Below, in pieces: positions 1-9,831 of a stretch of DNA of 64,000 nucleotides (the stretch's first letter is position 1; every line of letters begins with the position of its first letter). The notes below the pieces were generated by a model. That model was given only the letters and a program-made list of their open reading frames with translations. It had not been told where the DNA came from and did no database searches. Origin of the DNA: Leptospira sp. (lineage in GTDB: Bacteria; Spirochaetota; Leptospiria; Leptospirales; Leptospiraceae); assembly GCA_002786225.1 (NCBI GenBank), contig PEQN01000008.1, positions 1-64,000 on the forward strand, in the 5' to 3' direction. The position numbers and the translations under genes are program-made.

Positions 1-89
1 ATAAACTAAAACTTGATAATGATTTAAGATAGATATAAGTATGAAAATGAAAGAAAATTTTAAAGTAATATCTCGATTGCGGATTCGTT

Positions 90-1523
90 GTGAATAGATT
101 ACAAATAATATTTTCTATTATTCTATTTTTTTATCATTCTATTATTTTAACAGCTGAAGAATCAACAAAACGCATAGAATTACATGAGGATAAAAAACTT
201 GATAAAGAAGAATTAGCTCAAAAAAGAGAAGGATTTTATTTTAATGCACTTCCTTTATTTTCTTCAGATCCTGTTAGAGGACAAGGAGGTGGATTAAGAA
301 CTAACTTTTTTTTTAATGGAAAAAAAACAGATGAATATTTCGAATACCAGCCATACCAATATAAAATAACTACACAACTATTTCAAACAAACGAAGGCGT
401 AAAAAATCATTTTGTTTCTATTGATACACCTTATATTTTTGAAACAGCATTTAGATTTAAATCAAGTATAGGCTGGGATTATAATCCTAACTCACAATAC
501 TTTGGTATAGGTGAACAAACATTAGAATCATTAAAATCTCGTCCATACAATCAACCAGGTTTAGGTGAATATGTTAGTGCAAATTTTAATGACTATGAAG
601 CAAATCAAGCATTTATACGTCCTGGATTCAAGCCTTCTGAATTCTCTAATACTAGTTATTCTGATAGTGGATATAATAATTATACTTTTAATTCAACTAC
701 ATTTTTTAATACCATTGATTACACATTTTGGAAAGCATTTAAATGGATAGGTGCGAGTGAAATTTCAAAAAATATCATTCGACATTCAGATAAAGATTGG
801 TCACCATCAAAAGATCCCATATTTGGTGATGCTATTTGGGAAACTTCTGTTCCAAATAGTAATTCTAAATTAACTGAAGATTTTCTTGCTGGTAAAATTA
901 AAGGATATAATGGGGGTCAAGCAAATTATTTTAGAACAGGAATTGCTTACGATACTAGAGATTTTGAACCAGATCCAGATAGTGGGATACTTATTGAATT
1001 TAATATCGCTAATGTCTCAAAACGTACAGGATCGTCTTTTGATTATAATAAATTATTTTTTCAAACTAAATATTTTAAACAATTATTTCCATCAATTTTT
1101 GAAGAGCTTGTATTTGCTACACGCATAGCTGGATCTTATTCTTCGAGTGGTACTCCATTTTCTGAAATTAGATATATGTGGAGTATAGATGGTCCATTTA
1201 CAGGAATAGGTGGTTTACAAACACTTAGAGGATATAGGCAAGATAGATTCATAGGAACTATGGTTGGATTTGGAAGTTATGAGCTAAGGTGGAGATTTGC
1301 TTCATTAAAAATTGGTGATGAGTTTTTTACATTTAGCTTGGTTCCGTTTTATGATTATGGAAGAGTATGGGATTCTGAAAAAAAAATTGGCTTGCAAAGT
1401 TATAAATTTTCTTATGGAAGTGGACTTCGTATCATATGGAATCAAGCAACTGTCATATTAATTGACTTAGCTAAATCAAAAGAGGATACTCAGTTTTTCA
1501 TTGATTTCGCCCATGCTTTTTAG
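90..1523 (+). CDS. outer-membrane beta-barrel protein (bacterial surface antigen/Omp85 C-terminal barrel type)
   Basis: Predicted outer-membrane barrel. Residues 1-22 form a signal peptide (short basic start, hydrophobic stretch, then TAEES). The mature part is rich in alternating aromatic and polar residues and glycine. The C-terminal third contains a GGLQTLRGYR segment, which resembles the conserved GG..RGY..R signature of the D15/Omp85 barrel, and the chain ends in Phe as barrels inserted by BamA usually do. There are no POTRA domains, so this is a short Omp85-like barrel rather than BamA itself. The start is a GTG with no good Shine-Dalgarno; an 18-codon ORF from an ATG at 41 overlaps it by a few bases. 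Family level moderately sure; substrate or role unknown. Confidence 0.7.
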   Translation: MNRLQIIFSIILFFYHSIILTAEESTKRIELHEDKKLDKEELAQKREGFYFNALPLFSSDPVRGQGGGLRTNFFFNGKKTDEYFEYQPYQYKITTQLFQTNEGVKNHFVSIDTPYIFETAFRFKSSIGWDYNPNSQYFGIGEQTLESLKSRPYNQPGLGEYVSANFNDYEANQAFIRPGFKPSEFSNTSYSDSGYNNYTFNSTTFFNTIDYTFWKAFKWIGASEISKNIIRHSDKDWSPSKDPIFGDAIWETSVPNSNSKLTEDFLAGKIKGYNGGQANYFRTGIAYDTRDFEPDPDSGILIEFNIANVSKRTGSSFDYNKLFFQTKYFKQLFPSIFEELVFATRIAGSYSSSGTPFSEIRYMWSIDGPFTGIGGLQTLRGYRQDRFIGTMVGFGSYELRWRFASLKIGDEFFTFSLVPFYDYGRVWDSEKKIGLQSYKFSYGSGLRIIWNQATVILIDLAKSKEDTQFFIDFAHAF

Positions 1524-1617
1524 TATTAATAAAAAACTATTTTGATCTCAACTTCCCATATTACGGATTTTGTACCTGCTTACTTGAAATCTAATCTAGA
1601 ATTGGGGGGCTTAACTG

Positions 1618-2037
1618 ATGGATCATTTTAAGGAAGTTTACACGAATACAGAATATAAGGTTTTCGACGAAAGAATCACTAGACCCTTGGTTGTCGGGAA
1701 GATCCATACTGAAATTGATTTATTATTGCAAGAGCTTACTGTCAAAAGCTATGCTTATCTCACCGCATGGAACCCAAGAAGTATCAGCCTAAGGGACGAA
1801 GTGAACTTTTCTCGCAATAAAGAGCTAGTTGCCTGTCTTGAAAAAATCCCAGAGATTCAATGGCTTCCAGGAATCGCCAAATCCTACGAACTAGGTGGCT
1901 GGCCAGCTGAGGAAAGTTTTCTGATTCTTGGCATCTCTCGCGAAATCGTAGAGCAACTTGCCTTTCATTTTGAACAAAATGCTTATCTCTTTGGTGAATT
2001 GCATTCACCTGTTGAATTGGTTTTTACGAAACTTTAA
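1618..2037 (+). CDS. DUF3293 family protein
   Basis: A 139-residue soluble protein. The segment YLTAWNPRS near residue 46, followed by an asparagine-rich helix start and a C-terminal GELHSPVELVF-like end, matches the DUF3293 family as I remember it (conserved 'AWNP' core). The ATG is preceded by a G-rich run (GGGGGG, about 7 bases upstream) that can act as Shine-Dalgarno. It stands alone between the barrel protein and the desaturases. Function of the family is not known to me. Confidence 0.7.
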   Translation: MDHFKEVYTNTEYKVFDERITRPLVVGKIHTEIDLLLQELTVKSYAYLTAWNPRSISLRDEVNFSRNKELVACLEKIPEIQWLPGIAKSYELGGWPAEESFLILGISREIVEQLAFHFEQNAYLFGELHSPVELVFTKL

Positions 2038-2075
2038 ACCAAAAATTCATTGCTAATTAAAACACATGATATATT

Positions 2076-3257
2076 TTGATTATTTCAGCCAATCAAGCAT
2101 ATAACATTATGCTTATATTTTATTTATTTTGTGTAACTATGATTTGTAGAGCTATTGAAAATAATTATACCGAAATGAACTCTAAAGAATTGAGCCATGA
2201 TAACAAGAATATAGTATATCAAAGGGTTTGGGAAAAGATACGCTTAAGAGTTAAAACATCTATTATGAAAAATGGAGGCAAATTAGGAAATTTAAATGTT
2301 CATTTTAAATTAATTTGCTTCTTTTCAATAGTTTGTAGCTCTGTTTGGATAGCCTGGTCTACAAATATATTTTGGCTATCCTGTTTAGCTACAATAATTA
2401 CGGGAGTTTTTTTATTACTTTTAGTAATTAATGGTGCACATGATGCGAGTCATGGAGTTCTATTTCGTTCTAGTTGGGCTAATACTTTTTACTTAATTTC
2501 AAGTTTCGCATTATTAGGTATAGATGGTATTCTTTGGAAACTGAGACATATACAAGCTCACCATAGAAATACGAACGTTCACAATGTAGATCCAGATATA
2601 ATGGAAAATATATTTCTTCGACTTTCTCCGACTCATCAATATCGTTCTCACTTCCGTTGGCAAGCAATTTATGCACCATTTCTTTATTTGATAGCACTCC
2701 CGCATACATTTTTAGTTCAAGATTTTGAGCATTTAGCTCTTAGAAATTTGCCTTATATTAAGAAAATTCCAAATTTTAAAGTAGCATGGTTACGAGCTTT
2801 GTCACTAAAACTTATACCTTTTGTTGTTTTTCTATTTGTGCCTGTAATTATCTTTCAATTTGATTTGATAAAATCATTTGCTGTTTTCTTTTTTTCTCAA
2901 GTGTCTGCATCTTTATTCTTTGTTTGGACAGTATCACTCAACCATTTTGTTGTAGGAACGGAATTTCATAAACAAGAACCTGGAGGCAATTGGTTTAATC
3001 GTCAGAGATTAGCTTCGGCTGATTGGAATGGAGATTCATATTTTTATGTATGGTGGATGGGTGGGGCTAACGCTCATTTGGCGCATCATTTATTCCCTGG
3101 TGCTTCCCATAGGCATTTAGTTCAAATTTCAAAAATTATCTATGAAGAATGTGATTCTGCGGGATTATCTTTGTTAAAATTTAGATTTTGGGAAGGTGTT
3201 CAATCTCATTATAAACTATTGAATGAGCTAGGCAAAGGGAAAAGCAATCTAATTTGA
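2076..3257 (+). CDS. membrane fatty-acid desaturase (di-iron, histidine-box type)
   Basis: Shows the three histidine boxes of membrane di-iron desaturases: HDASH, HIQAHH and HLAHH, with hydrophobic stretches between them that would make about four transmembrane helices. It should introduce a double bond (or hydroxyl) into an acyl chain at the membrane. The open frame begins at a TTG; ATGs in frame lie at 2109, 2139 and 2175, none with a clear Shine-Dalgarno, and the first 60 residues are not needed for the fold, so the true start is uncertain. The stop overlaps the start of the next desaturase, suggesting an operon. It is clearly diverged from its neighbour in sequence. Confidence 0.8.
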   Translation: MIISANQAYNIMLIFYLFCVTMICRAIENNYTEMNSKELSHDNKNIVYQRVWEKIRLRVKTSIMKNGGKLGNLNVHFKLICFFSIVCSSVWIAWSTNIFWLSCLATIITGVFLLLLVINGAHDASHGVLFRSSWANTFYLISSFALLGIDGILWKLRHIQAHHRNTNVHNVDPDIMENIFLRLSPTHQYRSHFRWQAIYAPFLYLIALPHTFLVQDFEHLALRNLPYIKKIPNFKVAWLRALSLKLIPFVVFLFVPVIIFQFDLIKSFAVFFFSQVSASLFFVWTVSLNHFVVGTEFHKQEPGGNWFNRQRLASADWNGDSYFYVWWMGGANAHLAHHLFPGASHRHLVQISKIIYEECDSAGLSLLKFRFWEGVQSHYKLLNELGKGKSNLI

Positions 3258-4243
3258 AGCGAATGGAAATACTATCATTCGATCGAGATAAGAATTTTCC
3301 TTTTGCAGGCGCAAGGGAATTGTCTGTTTCAATATTGATGCCATTATTAGCGATCTTATTTTGGTTAGGTGTTTCAATTACAAAGGATATATTTAGTGCC
3401 TTATGCTATGCATTTTCGTATTGGTTTTGGACTTGGGCTGTGATAAGTTCAGGGCACCAAGCAGTTCATAAAAGATTATTTGTAAGCCCTTTAGTGAATC
3501 GCTTTTACTATAGATTTGTATTTCTGCCATTTGGCATCGATGCAGATTTATGGGCTGAAAGACATAACCGTGCCCATCATCCCAGACCGAACACACAGGG
3601 ATATGACTTAGACTTGGATGATTCAACTTTCATAAGACTATCACCTTATTCTGAATTACGTTGGTACCATCGTTTCCAAGGATTTTACGCACCTATACTA
3701 TATTCATTTGCAGGTCCAATAGTAGTGCTTATCCAAGATCCTATGCAGTTTTTGAGAGTATACAGATCCAAAGCTAACGAATTGAAACCAAGTGTTATTC
3801 GATTTTTTCTAAATAAATTAATCTGGTCTTTCTATTGGTTCTTTATCCCTGTCTTTGTTTTTGATTTTAATCTAAGGTGGATGCTATTTGGCTTTTGGCT
3901 GGGCTCTGCATTATCCTTTTGGTCCTTTATTCCTATTGGCGCAAGCCATCTTTATAATGGTACAAGATATTTTCTTTCGAGGCAAGACGCTGATTCTCGT
4001 CAAAGACAATTAGATACAACTATTGACTTCGGAACAAGTTCTAGAATAGTAACACTTTTATATGGAGGACTAAACTATCATAGAGCGCATCATTTATATC
4101 CTAAGCTAGCTAGTCGGTATTATTCAGAAATTACTTTACAAATAGATGAGATACAATATAAGGAAGCGTTGGGATTTTGGGAATTGTTTCGAGAGCACTT
4201 TCGATTATTGAATGCATTATCAACCAAAACTATTCGAAAATAA
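3254..4243 (+). CDS. second membrane fatty-acid desaturase-like protein
   Basis: Histidine boxes HQAVH, HNRAHH and HRAHH identify it as another di-iron desaturase-superfamily protein, with four or so predicted membrane segments. The first codon is a TTG overlapping the preceding stop by 3 bases (an ATG lies at 3263), so translation is probably coupled to the first desaturase. The two proteins share the box pattern but not close sequence, so they may act on different substrates or positions. The 3' end overlaps the convergent cyclase gene by 14 bases. Substrate cannot be told from sequence. Confidence 0.8.
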   Translation: MKRMEILSFDRDKNFPFAGARELSVSILMPLLAILFWLGVSITKDIFSALCYAFSYWFWTWAVISSGHQAVHKRLFVSPLVNRFYYRFVFLPFGIDADLWAERHNRAHHPRPNTQGYDLDLDDSTFIRLSPYSELRWYHRFQGFYAPILYSFAGPIVVLIQDPMQFLRVYRSKANELKPSVIRFFLNKLIWSFYWFFIPVFVFDFNLRWMLFGFWLGSALSFWSFIPIGASHLYNGTRYFLSRQDADSRQRQLDTTIDFGTSSRIVTLLYGGLNYHRAHHLYPKLASRYYSEITLQIDEIQYKEALGFWELFREHFRLLNALSTKTIRK

Positions 4244-5435
4244 TTTCATAAATGGTGATTGGTTCTAGTTTTCCTTTCACTCTAACACTATCTATCTCAC
4301 GATAGATAAAGTTCAACTGAAAATTATTTTCTATGAGCTCAGCAATAATAAACTGAGAAACTAAAATTTTGCATTTGTAGATTTTAGTTAAACTTTCTAT
4401 ACGAGAAGTTAGATTCACTGTATCCCCAATAGCAGTATAATCGAATCTTTTTTCGGAGCCTATATTCCCTAGAATTACATCCCCATTGTGAATCCCTATG
4501 CCTATTTCGATAGGATAAGATAATTTGGAGAGAGACTTTTGCATTTTTATGGCTGCGTTGATTGCATCTAAAGATCGATTCGAAAAATTCTGAAGACCGA
4601 AGGTCGCAAAAATTGCATCTCCAATAAACTTGTCTATCATACCACTCTCTGAAAGGATTTGGTCAGTCATAATGGAGAGATATTCATTGAGAAATTGAAC
4701 AGTTTCATTGGGAGGCAATTTTTCTGTTAGAGAAGTAAATCCTCTGATATCGGAAAAAAGAACTGCTAGATTTTGACTTTTTCCTAAACCAATCTCCTCA
4801 ATTTTCCCTTTATCTAAGCTTCCAACCAATTCAGAGGAAAGATATCTTTCCATAATTTTCTTGGTTCCTATCTCTTGAATCATTTCCTTCTGAGCTTTAG
4901 TGATTGCATATCCCAATAAAAGTATAACACAGACTGCGATACGCATAGGCATAGTACCTTCTGTATCAGGAGGTAAAAATAAAAAGCTACAACCCTCAAA
5001 GAATAGAAGAGCAACGACTATGGCAAAATTCGTTCCTCTCTGGGAATAACGCAATAAATTCAATAAGTAGATATATATCGTAGCTAAAAATATAACATAG
5101 ATTCCATCGCTTGCTCTCAATGGAACAGTTTCATCTAATGAAAATGTAAGAATGATGACGAGATAATCAAAAGTTATGATTAAAAATTTGAAATTAGGAA
5201 GGTAAGCATTTTTATATAGAACAAATAGTACAGACAATGCATAGATAAGTAATCCAAGATCAATAAGTATAGTTATTCCATTCGGAGGTACAGCCGTGAA
5301 TGGAATCAAACCAAAATAAGCAAGACAATCAAAAGTGGAAAATAAGCTGGATACGGAAAATCGGAACCATGAAAGGAATTTTTCATTTTTCCATTCACGA
5401 TCTTGGATTGTTTTTTCTATGTATGCTAAGGACAT
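4230..5435 (-). CDS. membrane-bound class III adenylate/guanylate cyclase
   Basis: The N-terminal ~165 residues hold about six hydrophobic helices; the catalytic domain follows. The cyclase domain has both metal-binding aspartates (in FSDIRGF and in GDAIFATFG), the lysine in IDKFIGD, a base-recognition Asp in FDYTAIGD and the Asn/Arg pair in TVNLTSR, so it should be active, with residues favouring ATP. The linker motif ERYLSSELV just before the domain is typical of these proteins. It would make cAMP in response to an unknown membrane signal. A second cyclase of the same build lies at 37378-38649. Confidence 0.88.
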   Translation of the reverse strand: MSLAYIEKTIQDREWKNEKFLSWFRFSVSSLFSTFDCLAYFGLIPFTAVPPNGITILIDLGLLIYALSVLFVLYKNAYLPNFKFLIITFDYLVIILTFSLDETVPLRASDGIYVIFLATIYIYLLNLLRYSQRGTNFAIVVALLFFEGCSFLFLPPDTEGTMPMRIAVCVILLLGYAITKAQKEMIQEIGTKKIMERYLSSELVGSLDKGKIEEIGLGKSQNLAVLFSDIRGFTSLTEKLPPNETVQFLNEYLSIMTDQILSESGMIDKFIGDAIFATFGLQNFSNRSLDAINAAIKMQKSLSKLSYPIEIGIGIHNGDVILGNIGSEKRFDYTAIGDTVNLTSRIESLTKIYKCKILVSQFIIAELIENNFQLNFIYREIDSVRVKGKLEPITIYEIIFE

Positions 5436-5716
5436 TCATAGAGTTCATAGAATTCCTGAGTAGAGTAAACGAAATTTCAATATTAGCTAGCATTGAAATG
5501 GAGTTCTAATTGAACTTTGGTCGCTTTCTAATTATGTACTCATTTCTTATCCTTTTCTATGCCAAGATCTTTACTTAGGAGTAAGTCTCCTAATACCTTT
5601 ATAGATCCTAAGTTGGCTCGGTTTTCGCTATGCACAAATGGTACAGCTTGACCATATTTTTCTTGTCAGTTTTTCAAGAGTATGGTTCATTGACCATTAA
5701 ACATAAGGAGTATTAA
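5436..5716. other. intergenic region with a short hairpin and a repeated TTGACCAT
   Basis: No convincing gene. A 7-bp perfect inverted repeat (5575-5581 with 5587-5593, loop 5 bases) lies in the middle, and the octamer TTGACCAT occurs twice upstream of the lipoprotein gene at 5717. It probably holds the divergent promoters of the cyclase and the lipoprotein; I could not place a reliable -10 box. Confidence 0.3.
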
Positions 5717-6103
5717 ATGAAAAAATTTTTAGTTTTAGGGATTTTACTTTTTACAATTATATTCAATAATTGTATTATTCTTAATCCAATTGGTTTAAAT
5801 TCAGGCAGAGAAAAAGGTTCAGAAGCAGCAGATAGAATTGTCAACGCGGCTATCCTCACCGATTTAATCAACTCTACAGTTTTTACAAGAAGAGCAAATG
5901 TTAGTATCCTAAGCTTAATCGCCGATGATATAGCGAACATAGATCCTGATAAATATTACATTAAGTCAACTGTGGATGAATGTGTTAGCGAAATTAGTGG
6001 GGCATCAGGATTCCTAATTGGTTCCTTTTTAACTAATATTTTTTATTGTAATGATTTAAAGACAGACGGAGTTCTGTTAGGAGAACCTTTCCCAAAATTA
6101 TAA
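5717..6103 (+). CDS. small Leptospira-type lipoprotein
   Basis: A 128-residue exported lipoprotein. The start MKKFLVLGILLF and a lipobox-like NNC at Cys19 give a type II signal peptide. The mature part contains a DKYYIKSTVDECV segment and two further Cys (in DECV and FYCND), which recalls the TIGR04452 group of Leptospira lipoproteins; I am only moderately sure of that assignment. A good Shine-Dalgarno (AAGGAG) lies 8-9 bases before the ATG. Function unknown. Confidence 0.65.
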   Translation: MKKFLVLGILLFTIIFNNCIILNPIGLNSGREKGSEAADRIVNAAILTDLINSTVFTRRANVSILSLIADDIANIDPDKYYIKSTVDECVSEISGASGFLIGSFLTNIFYCNDLKTDGVLLGEPFPKL

Positions 6104-6261
6104 AAATTTGATTAGTTAATGAAATATTTTTTATTGAGTAGATTGAATTCGAATTTATTTGTCTTTGAAAAGCTCTTCTGAATTCAATTTACTTTCTTGG
6201 TTTTTTTAATAAAGTATCTAAAATTGCAATTTTACAATAGATTAAGATAAGGAAGTTTTTT

Positions 6262-7341
6262 GTGGGAATCCAATTTGAAGTGAATCGTTCTGATCTTAGA
6301 AAATTTCGCTGGACCAATCATCCAGAATCTGAATTGAAAGATGGTCAAATAAAGATCTTCATCGATAAATTTGGATTTTCATCGAATAATGTAACTTATG
6401 CGAATTTGGGCAATTCATTTGGGTATTGGAATTTTTTCCCTGTCGACAATGTCTGGGGCATAATCCCGACTTGGGGTTTTGGAACAGTGATAGAATCAAA
6501 TCACAAAGAGATTTCCCTAGGAGAGAGATTCTATGGGTATTATCCTACCGCATCTCATCTAGTTCTTGAACCTGGTAAAGTTAGACCTACAGGATTTTCA
6601 GATACTAAAGAGCATAGAACAAAATTGCCAAGCGCTTACAATTTCTACTATAACACTACAAGAGATGAATTCTATACAAAAGAATCAGAAGATTTTCAGT
6701 TGATCTATAGACCTTTATTCACAACATCTTTTCTTTTGGAATCCTACTTATTAGAGAATCAATTTTTTACGGCTAAGGATGTTCTTATAACTTCTGCATC
6801 CAGTAAGACAGCCATAGCTTTAGCTTATTTATTAAAGTTGAATCGAGAGAAGAATCATTTTTCATTCAAAATTCATGCACTAACATCTAACCGCAATTTA
6901 TCCTTAGTTCAATCTTTAGGTTATTATGACAAAGTAAAATGCTATGAAGACCTAGGTTCATTCGATAAATCAGATATCTGTGTTGTAGATTTTTCAGGGA
7001 ATGAGAAAATCCAATCTGAAATTAAATTGCATTTCGGTTCTCATCACAAACATCTTTGTTTAGTTGGTATGGTTCATTGGGAAGAACAAGCCCAGGACCA
7101 AAAAGAATCGCAAGGAGTTCTATTTTTTGCTCCAGCAGAAATTAAAAAGAAAAGTAAGCAGTGGGGTCTTGCAGGTTTCCAAGAAAAGCTAGTTCATTCT
7201 TTTGGGGCTTATGCTAAGGATTCTTCTACTTGGATGAAATACAAAAACTTGGATTTTTCATCTTCTTTCGAAAATGTATACTTGGAGACCTTGGAAGGCA
7301 AATTCCCCGCTGAGCTGGGAGCCATACTAAGCAATTCCTAA
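6262..7341 (+). CDS. DUF2855 family protein (MDR-like fold)
   Basis: A 359-residue cytosolic protein. N-terminal segment with YANLGNSFGYW and WGIIPTWGFGTV followed by GYYPTASHLVLEP matches the DUF2855 family, which looks like a medium-chain dehydrogenase/reductase relative: a central Rossmann-like part near residues 170-270 (DVLITSASSKTA) would bind nucleotide. GTG start, preceded by AAGGAAG. The catalytic activity of the family is not known to me. It ends 5 bases from the convergent DUF5329 gene. Confidence 0.75.
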   Translation: MGIQFEVNRSDLRKFRWTNHPESELKDGQIKIFIDKFGFSSNNVTYANLGNSFGYWNFFPVDNVWGIIPTWGFGTVIESNHKEISLGERFYGYYPTASHLVLEPGKVRPTGFSDTKEHRTKLPSAYNFYYNTTRDEFYTKESEDFQLIYRPLFTTSFLLESYLLENQFFTAKDVLITSASSKTAIALAYLLKLNREKNHFSFKIHALTSNRNLSLVQSLGYYDKVKCYEDLGSFDKSDICVVDFSGNEKIQSEIKLHFGSHHKHLCLVGMVHWEEQAQDQKESQGVLFFAPAEIKKKSKQWGLAGFQEKLVHSFGAYAKDSSTWMKYKNLDFSSSFENVYLETLEGKFPAELGAILSNS

Positions 7342-7346
7342 ATTCT

Positions 7347-7766
7347 TCAGCGGTAGATATTCATTTCCTTTGCCCTTTCAATGAGCCAGGGAGCTGCCTC
7401 TATTTCTTCTCTATTTTTAAAACGGATTTTATAAATAGAACCAGTGAACGAAGATTTGGTGGCTATATATTGAATGAAATTAGGTATAGTCTGAATTCTT
7501 CCTCCCGAATTTTTCAATTTAAGTCTCATATGCTCTATAGCCTCTTTGGGACTGTGCTCAGATCCATTCCGAATAAAGGTGCATTGACAAGCCTCTAGTT
7601 TGGTGAAAAGCAATTCAAGATCAGAAGAGAAGCTTGCGGTTATTCCACTTTCCGCATACAAAACCTTAGCACTATGATTGCTCAATAGCAATGAAGTAAG
7701 AATCAAAATATATAAAGTACGAAAAGATTTCTTCGGATTTAGATGGATTTTACCATTCAATAGCAT
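7347..7766 (-). CDS. DUF5329 family exported protein
   Basis: A 139-residue protein with an N-terminal hydrophobic segment (about residues 15-36) that is probably a signal peptide. The core ELLFTKLEACQCTFIRNGSE, followed by an A..H..LK segment and SSFTGSIYKI, fits DUF5329, a family of small periplasmic proteins of unknown role. The last residues 'APWLIERA' match the usual end of the family. Single gene between mutA and the DUF2855 gene. Confidence 0.7.
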   Translation of the reverse strand: MLLNGKIHLNPKKSFRTLYILILTSLLLSNHSAKVLYAESGITASFSSDLELLFTKLEACQCTFIRNGSEHSPKEAIEHMRLKLKNSGGRIQTIPNFIQYIATKSSFTGSIYKIRFKNREEIEAAPWLIERAKEMNIYR

Positions 7767-7823
7767 TTGAAATAATCCTTAAATTCAAAGATCATTAGGT
7801 GGCAGGCAAAGTCGTGTCCGAAT

Positions 7824-9758
7824 TTAGGAACCTAGAAGAGTTTTTGTATAGGCTTCTAAGGTCTCGAATAAATTACTTTTGGCGTGGATAAAATCATAGA
7901 TTCCAGCTGAACGCAAAGCATCTAAATCTTCGCTTGGATTTCCTGCGATCACAAATTTTATCCTATCAGATTGCCATTCCTTCGTTGATTGGAGTTCTTG
8001 TACCATAGGCAAATATTCTTCATCAGAACTACAGAATACTATGACTTCTGGCATGGATGCTACGGCACTTGCAAAACTTTTGATGCCATCTTCCACCGCT
8101 CCAGGATTTACAATTTCAAAACCAGCTACTCCAAAGAAATTTGTTGCAAAAGAAGCTCTAGCAGTTCTCATGCTTGCATTTCCAAAAATGAAAAGATGGA
8201 TCTTTGGTTTTGCCAATTTAGCACTAGACTTTTCTACTTGAAAACGAAGAGATTCAAAGGCCTCACTTGCACGCCAAGTAGGTATGAGTCTTGCCTTGGT
8301 GTCAGTCTCGCCTAAGTATTGTTTAAAGGAGGGAAGAGATTTGGCTCTTTGCCATTCTTGAGTAGGAAGACTCGTAGTGTTTTCAGATAGGTTGGGGAAT
8401 AAACTAGTTCCTAGGATAGGTTCCTTCTTAGATAAAATCGAATCTTTCTTTTTCTTAACTGTAGCTTCTATAGCCTTTTGGATTTTACCATCTAAAAAGG
8501 ATTGAAGGTAGCCTTTACTCGCTTCAACATCCTGAAAAAGCTTCCATGCAGCCTCAGAAAATGCATATGTTAGGTGGTCAATATAATAAGAACCGTTGCT
8601 TGGATCTACTACCTTATCTAAATAGGATTCATGCCGCAAAAGTAAAGATACATTTCTTGCGATACGATTGGAAAAATCATTCCCAGCTCCCATACTTATC
8701 TTGTCGAAAGCATGAATATGTAAGGCATTGGTTCCACCTAGGATAGCAGACATTGCCTCAGTGGTAACTCGGATCATATTGACATTAGGATCAAAGACAG
8801 TAGCATTCCAAAGAGAGGTCTCCGAATAAATATGGGCTATTCGTTCTTCTTGGGGAAGCTCGTATGCCTCCAAAATCTTAGCCCAAAGAAATCGGAATGC
8901 TCTTAGCTTAGCTATTTCATGGAAGTAGTTAGCACCAATTGAAAAACGGAAAAAGATTTGTCTTGCAGTTACTTTGGCAGGAATACCAAGACTAAGCATT
9001 TGGCTTAAATACTCTGATCCCATAGCTAAGGTATATGCAATTTCTTGGCTCAAACTCGCTCCTACATTGGCAAACAAATTGGCATTTACAACAAATGCTC
9101 TATGACCAGGCAGGGATTCATCGCAAAGATGAATACTTTTCTTTAGAGTCTCAAAGGTCTCAATTTTGGATTGAGGTAATTCTCCACAAATTGTTAAAGC
9201 TCCAAGTGGATCTTGGAAAAACCCACCTATGGTTGACTCATTTGGATTTGAACTATTCCTCGTTAGGTTCTTTGGAAATGGGAGCTCTTGATTGCTTTGA
9301 AAAACTTTACTTAGAGCTTCTTGGTAGCTCAAAGAAGATGATCCAGTCTCCCAGTAGTAAGATGCCTTATTTTGAATTTGATAAAGAGATTTTGCAAAAT
9401 CTTCTATTGCTTGTTGTGAATCTAAACAAACCCCTTGGTAAATTTCTTTGTTCCACTGGGAGACGATCTTCCAACCTTGGGCACCAACACTAGCACTTGA
9501 CTTTGCATGCTCTAAAGCACTTTTAGAATTTGATTCATCTATCTCTTCAATGATTTGCCAAGACTCAGGCATACCTGGTGGATTGGGAAGATTCTTCCCT
9601 TGTGTTGTTTCTTCCGTATAATAAGGGTTTAACGAAAATCCATCTTCCGTTTTCCAAATTAATTTTTTTTCGTAATCTTGGCCTTTGAGATCTTTCAGGA
9701 TGAGTTTTTCCCATTCTTCAACAGCGATGCTAGGAAATTCTTTTAAAATATCTTTCAA
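7824..9758 (-). CDS. mutA: methylmalonyl-CoA mutase small (beta) subunit
   Basis: A 644-residue homologue of the small subunit of adenosylcobalamin-dependent methylmalonyl-CoA mutase (succinyl-CoA to methylmalonyl-CoA). The TIM-barrel-like part (about 40-480) includes WQIIEEIDESN and the DPSNGSYYID segment typical of the mutases. The C-terminal domain (about 515-644) has the cobalamin-domain fold, but the cobalamin-binding DxHxxG motif is absent, as expected of the non-catalytic small subunit. The catalytic large subunit, which normally follows, is not next to it: downstream is the DUF5329 gene. Whether mutB lies elsewhere cannot be seen here. Confidence 0.85.
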   Translation of the reverse strand: MKDILKEFPSIAVEEWEKLILKDLKGQDYEKKLIWKTEDGFSLNPYYTEETTQGKNLPNPPGMPESWQIIEEIDESNSKSALEHAKSSASVGAQGWKIVSQWNKEIYQGVCLDSQQAIEDFAKSLYQIQNKASYYWETGSSSLSYQEALSKVFQSNQELPFPKNLTRNSSNPNESTIGGFFQDPLGALTICGELPQSKIETFETLKKSIHLCDESLPGHRAFVVNANLFANVGASLSQEIAYTLAMGSEYLSQMLSLGIPAKVTARQIFFRFSIGANYFHEIAKLRAFRFLWAKILEAYELPQEERIAHIYSETSLWNATVFDPNVNMIRVTTEAMSAILGGTNALHIHAFDKISMGAGNDFSNRIARNVSLLLRHESYLDKVVDPSNGSYYIDHLTYAFSEAAWKLFQDVEASKGYLQSFLDGKIQKAIEATVKKKKDSILSKKEPILGTSLFPNLSENTTSLPTQEWQRAKSLPSFKQYLGETDTKARLIPTWRASEAFESLRFQVEKSSAKLAKPKIHLFIFGNASMRTARASFATNFFGVAGFEIVNPGAVEDGIKSFASAVASMPEVIVFCSSDEEYLPMVQELQSTKEWQSDRIKFVIAGNPSEDLDALRSAGIYDFIHAKSNLFETLEAYTKTLLGS

Positions 9759-9831
9759 TTCAGAGTCCTTATATTTTTTATAGCTTCAATTATTTTATAG
9801 TTAGAAAATTCTTTATGAATTTCGTATAAAT

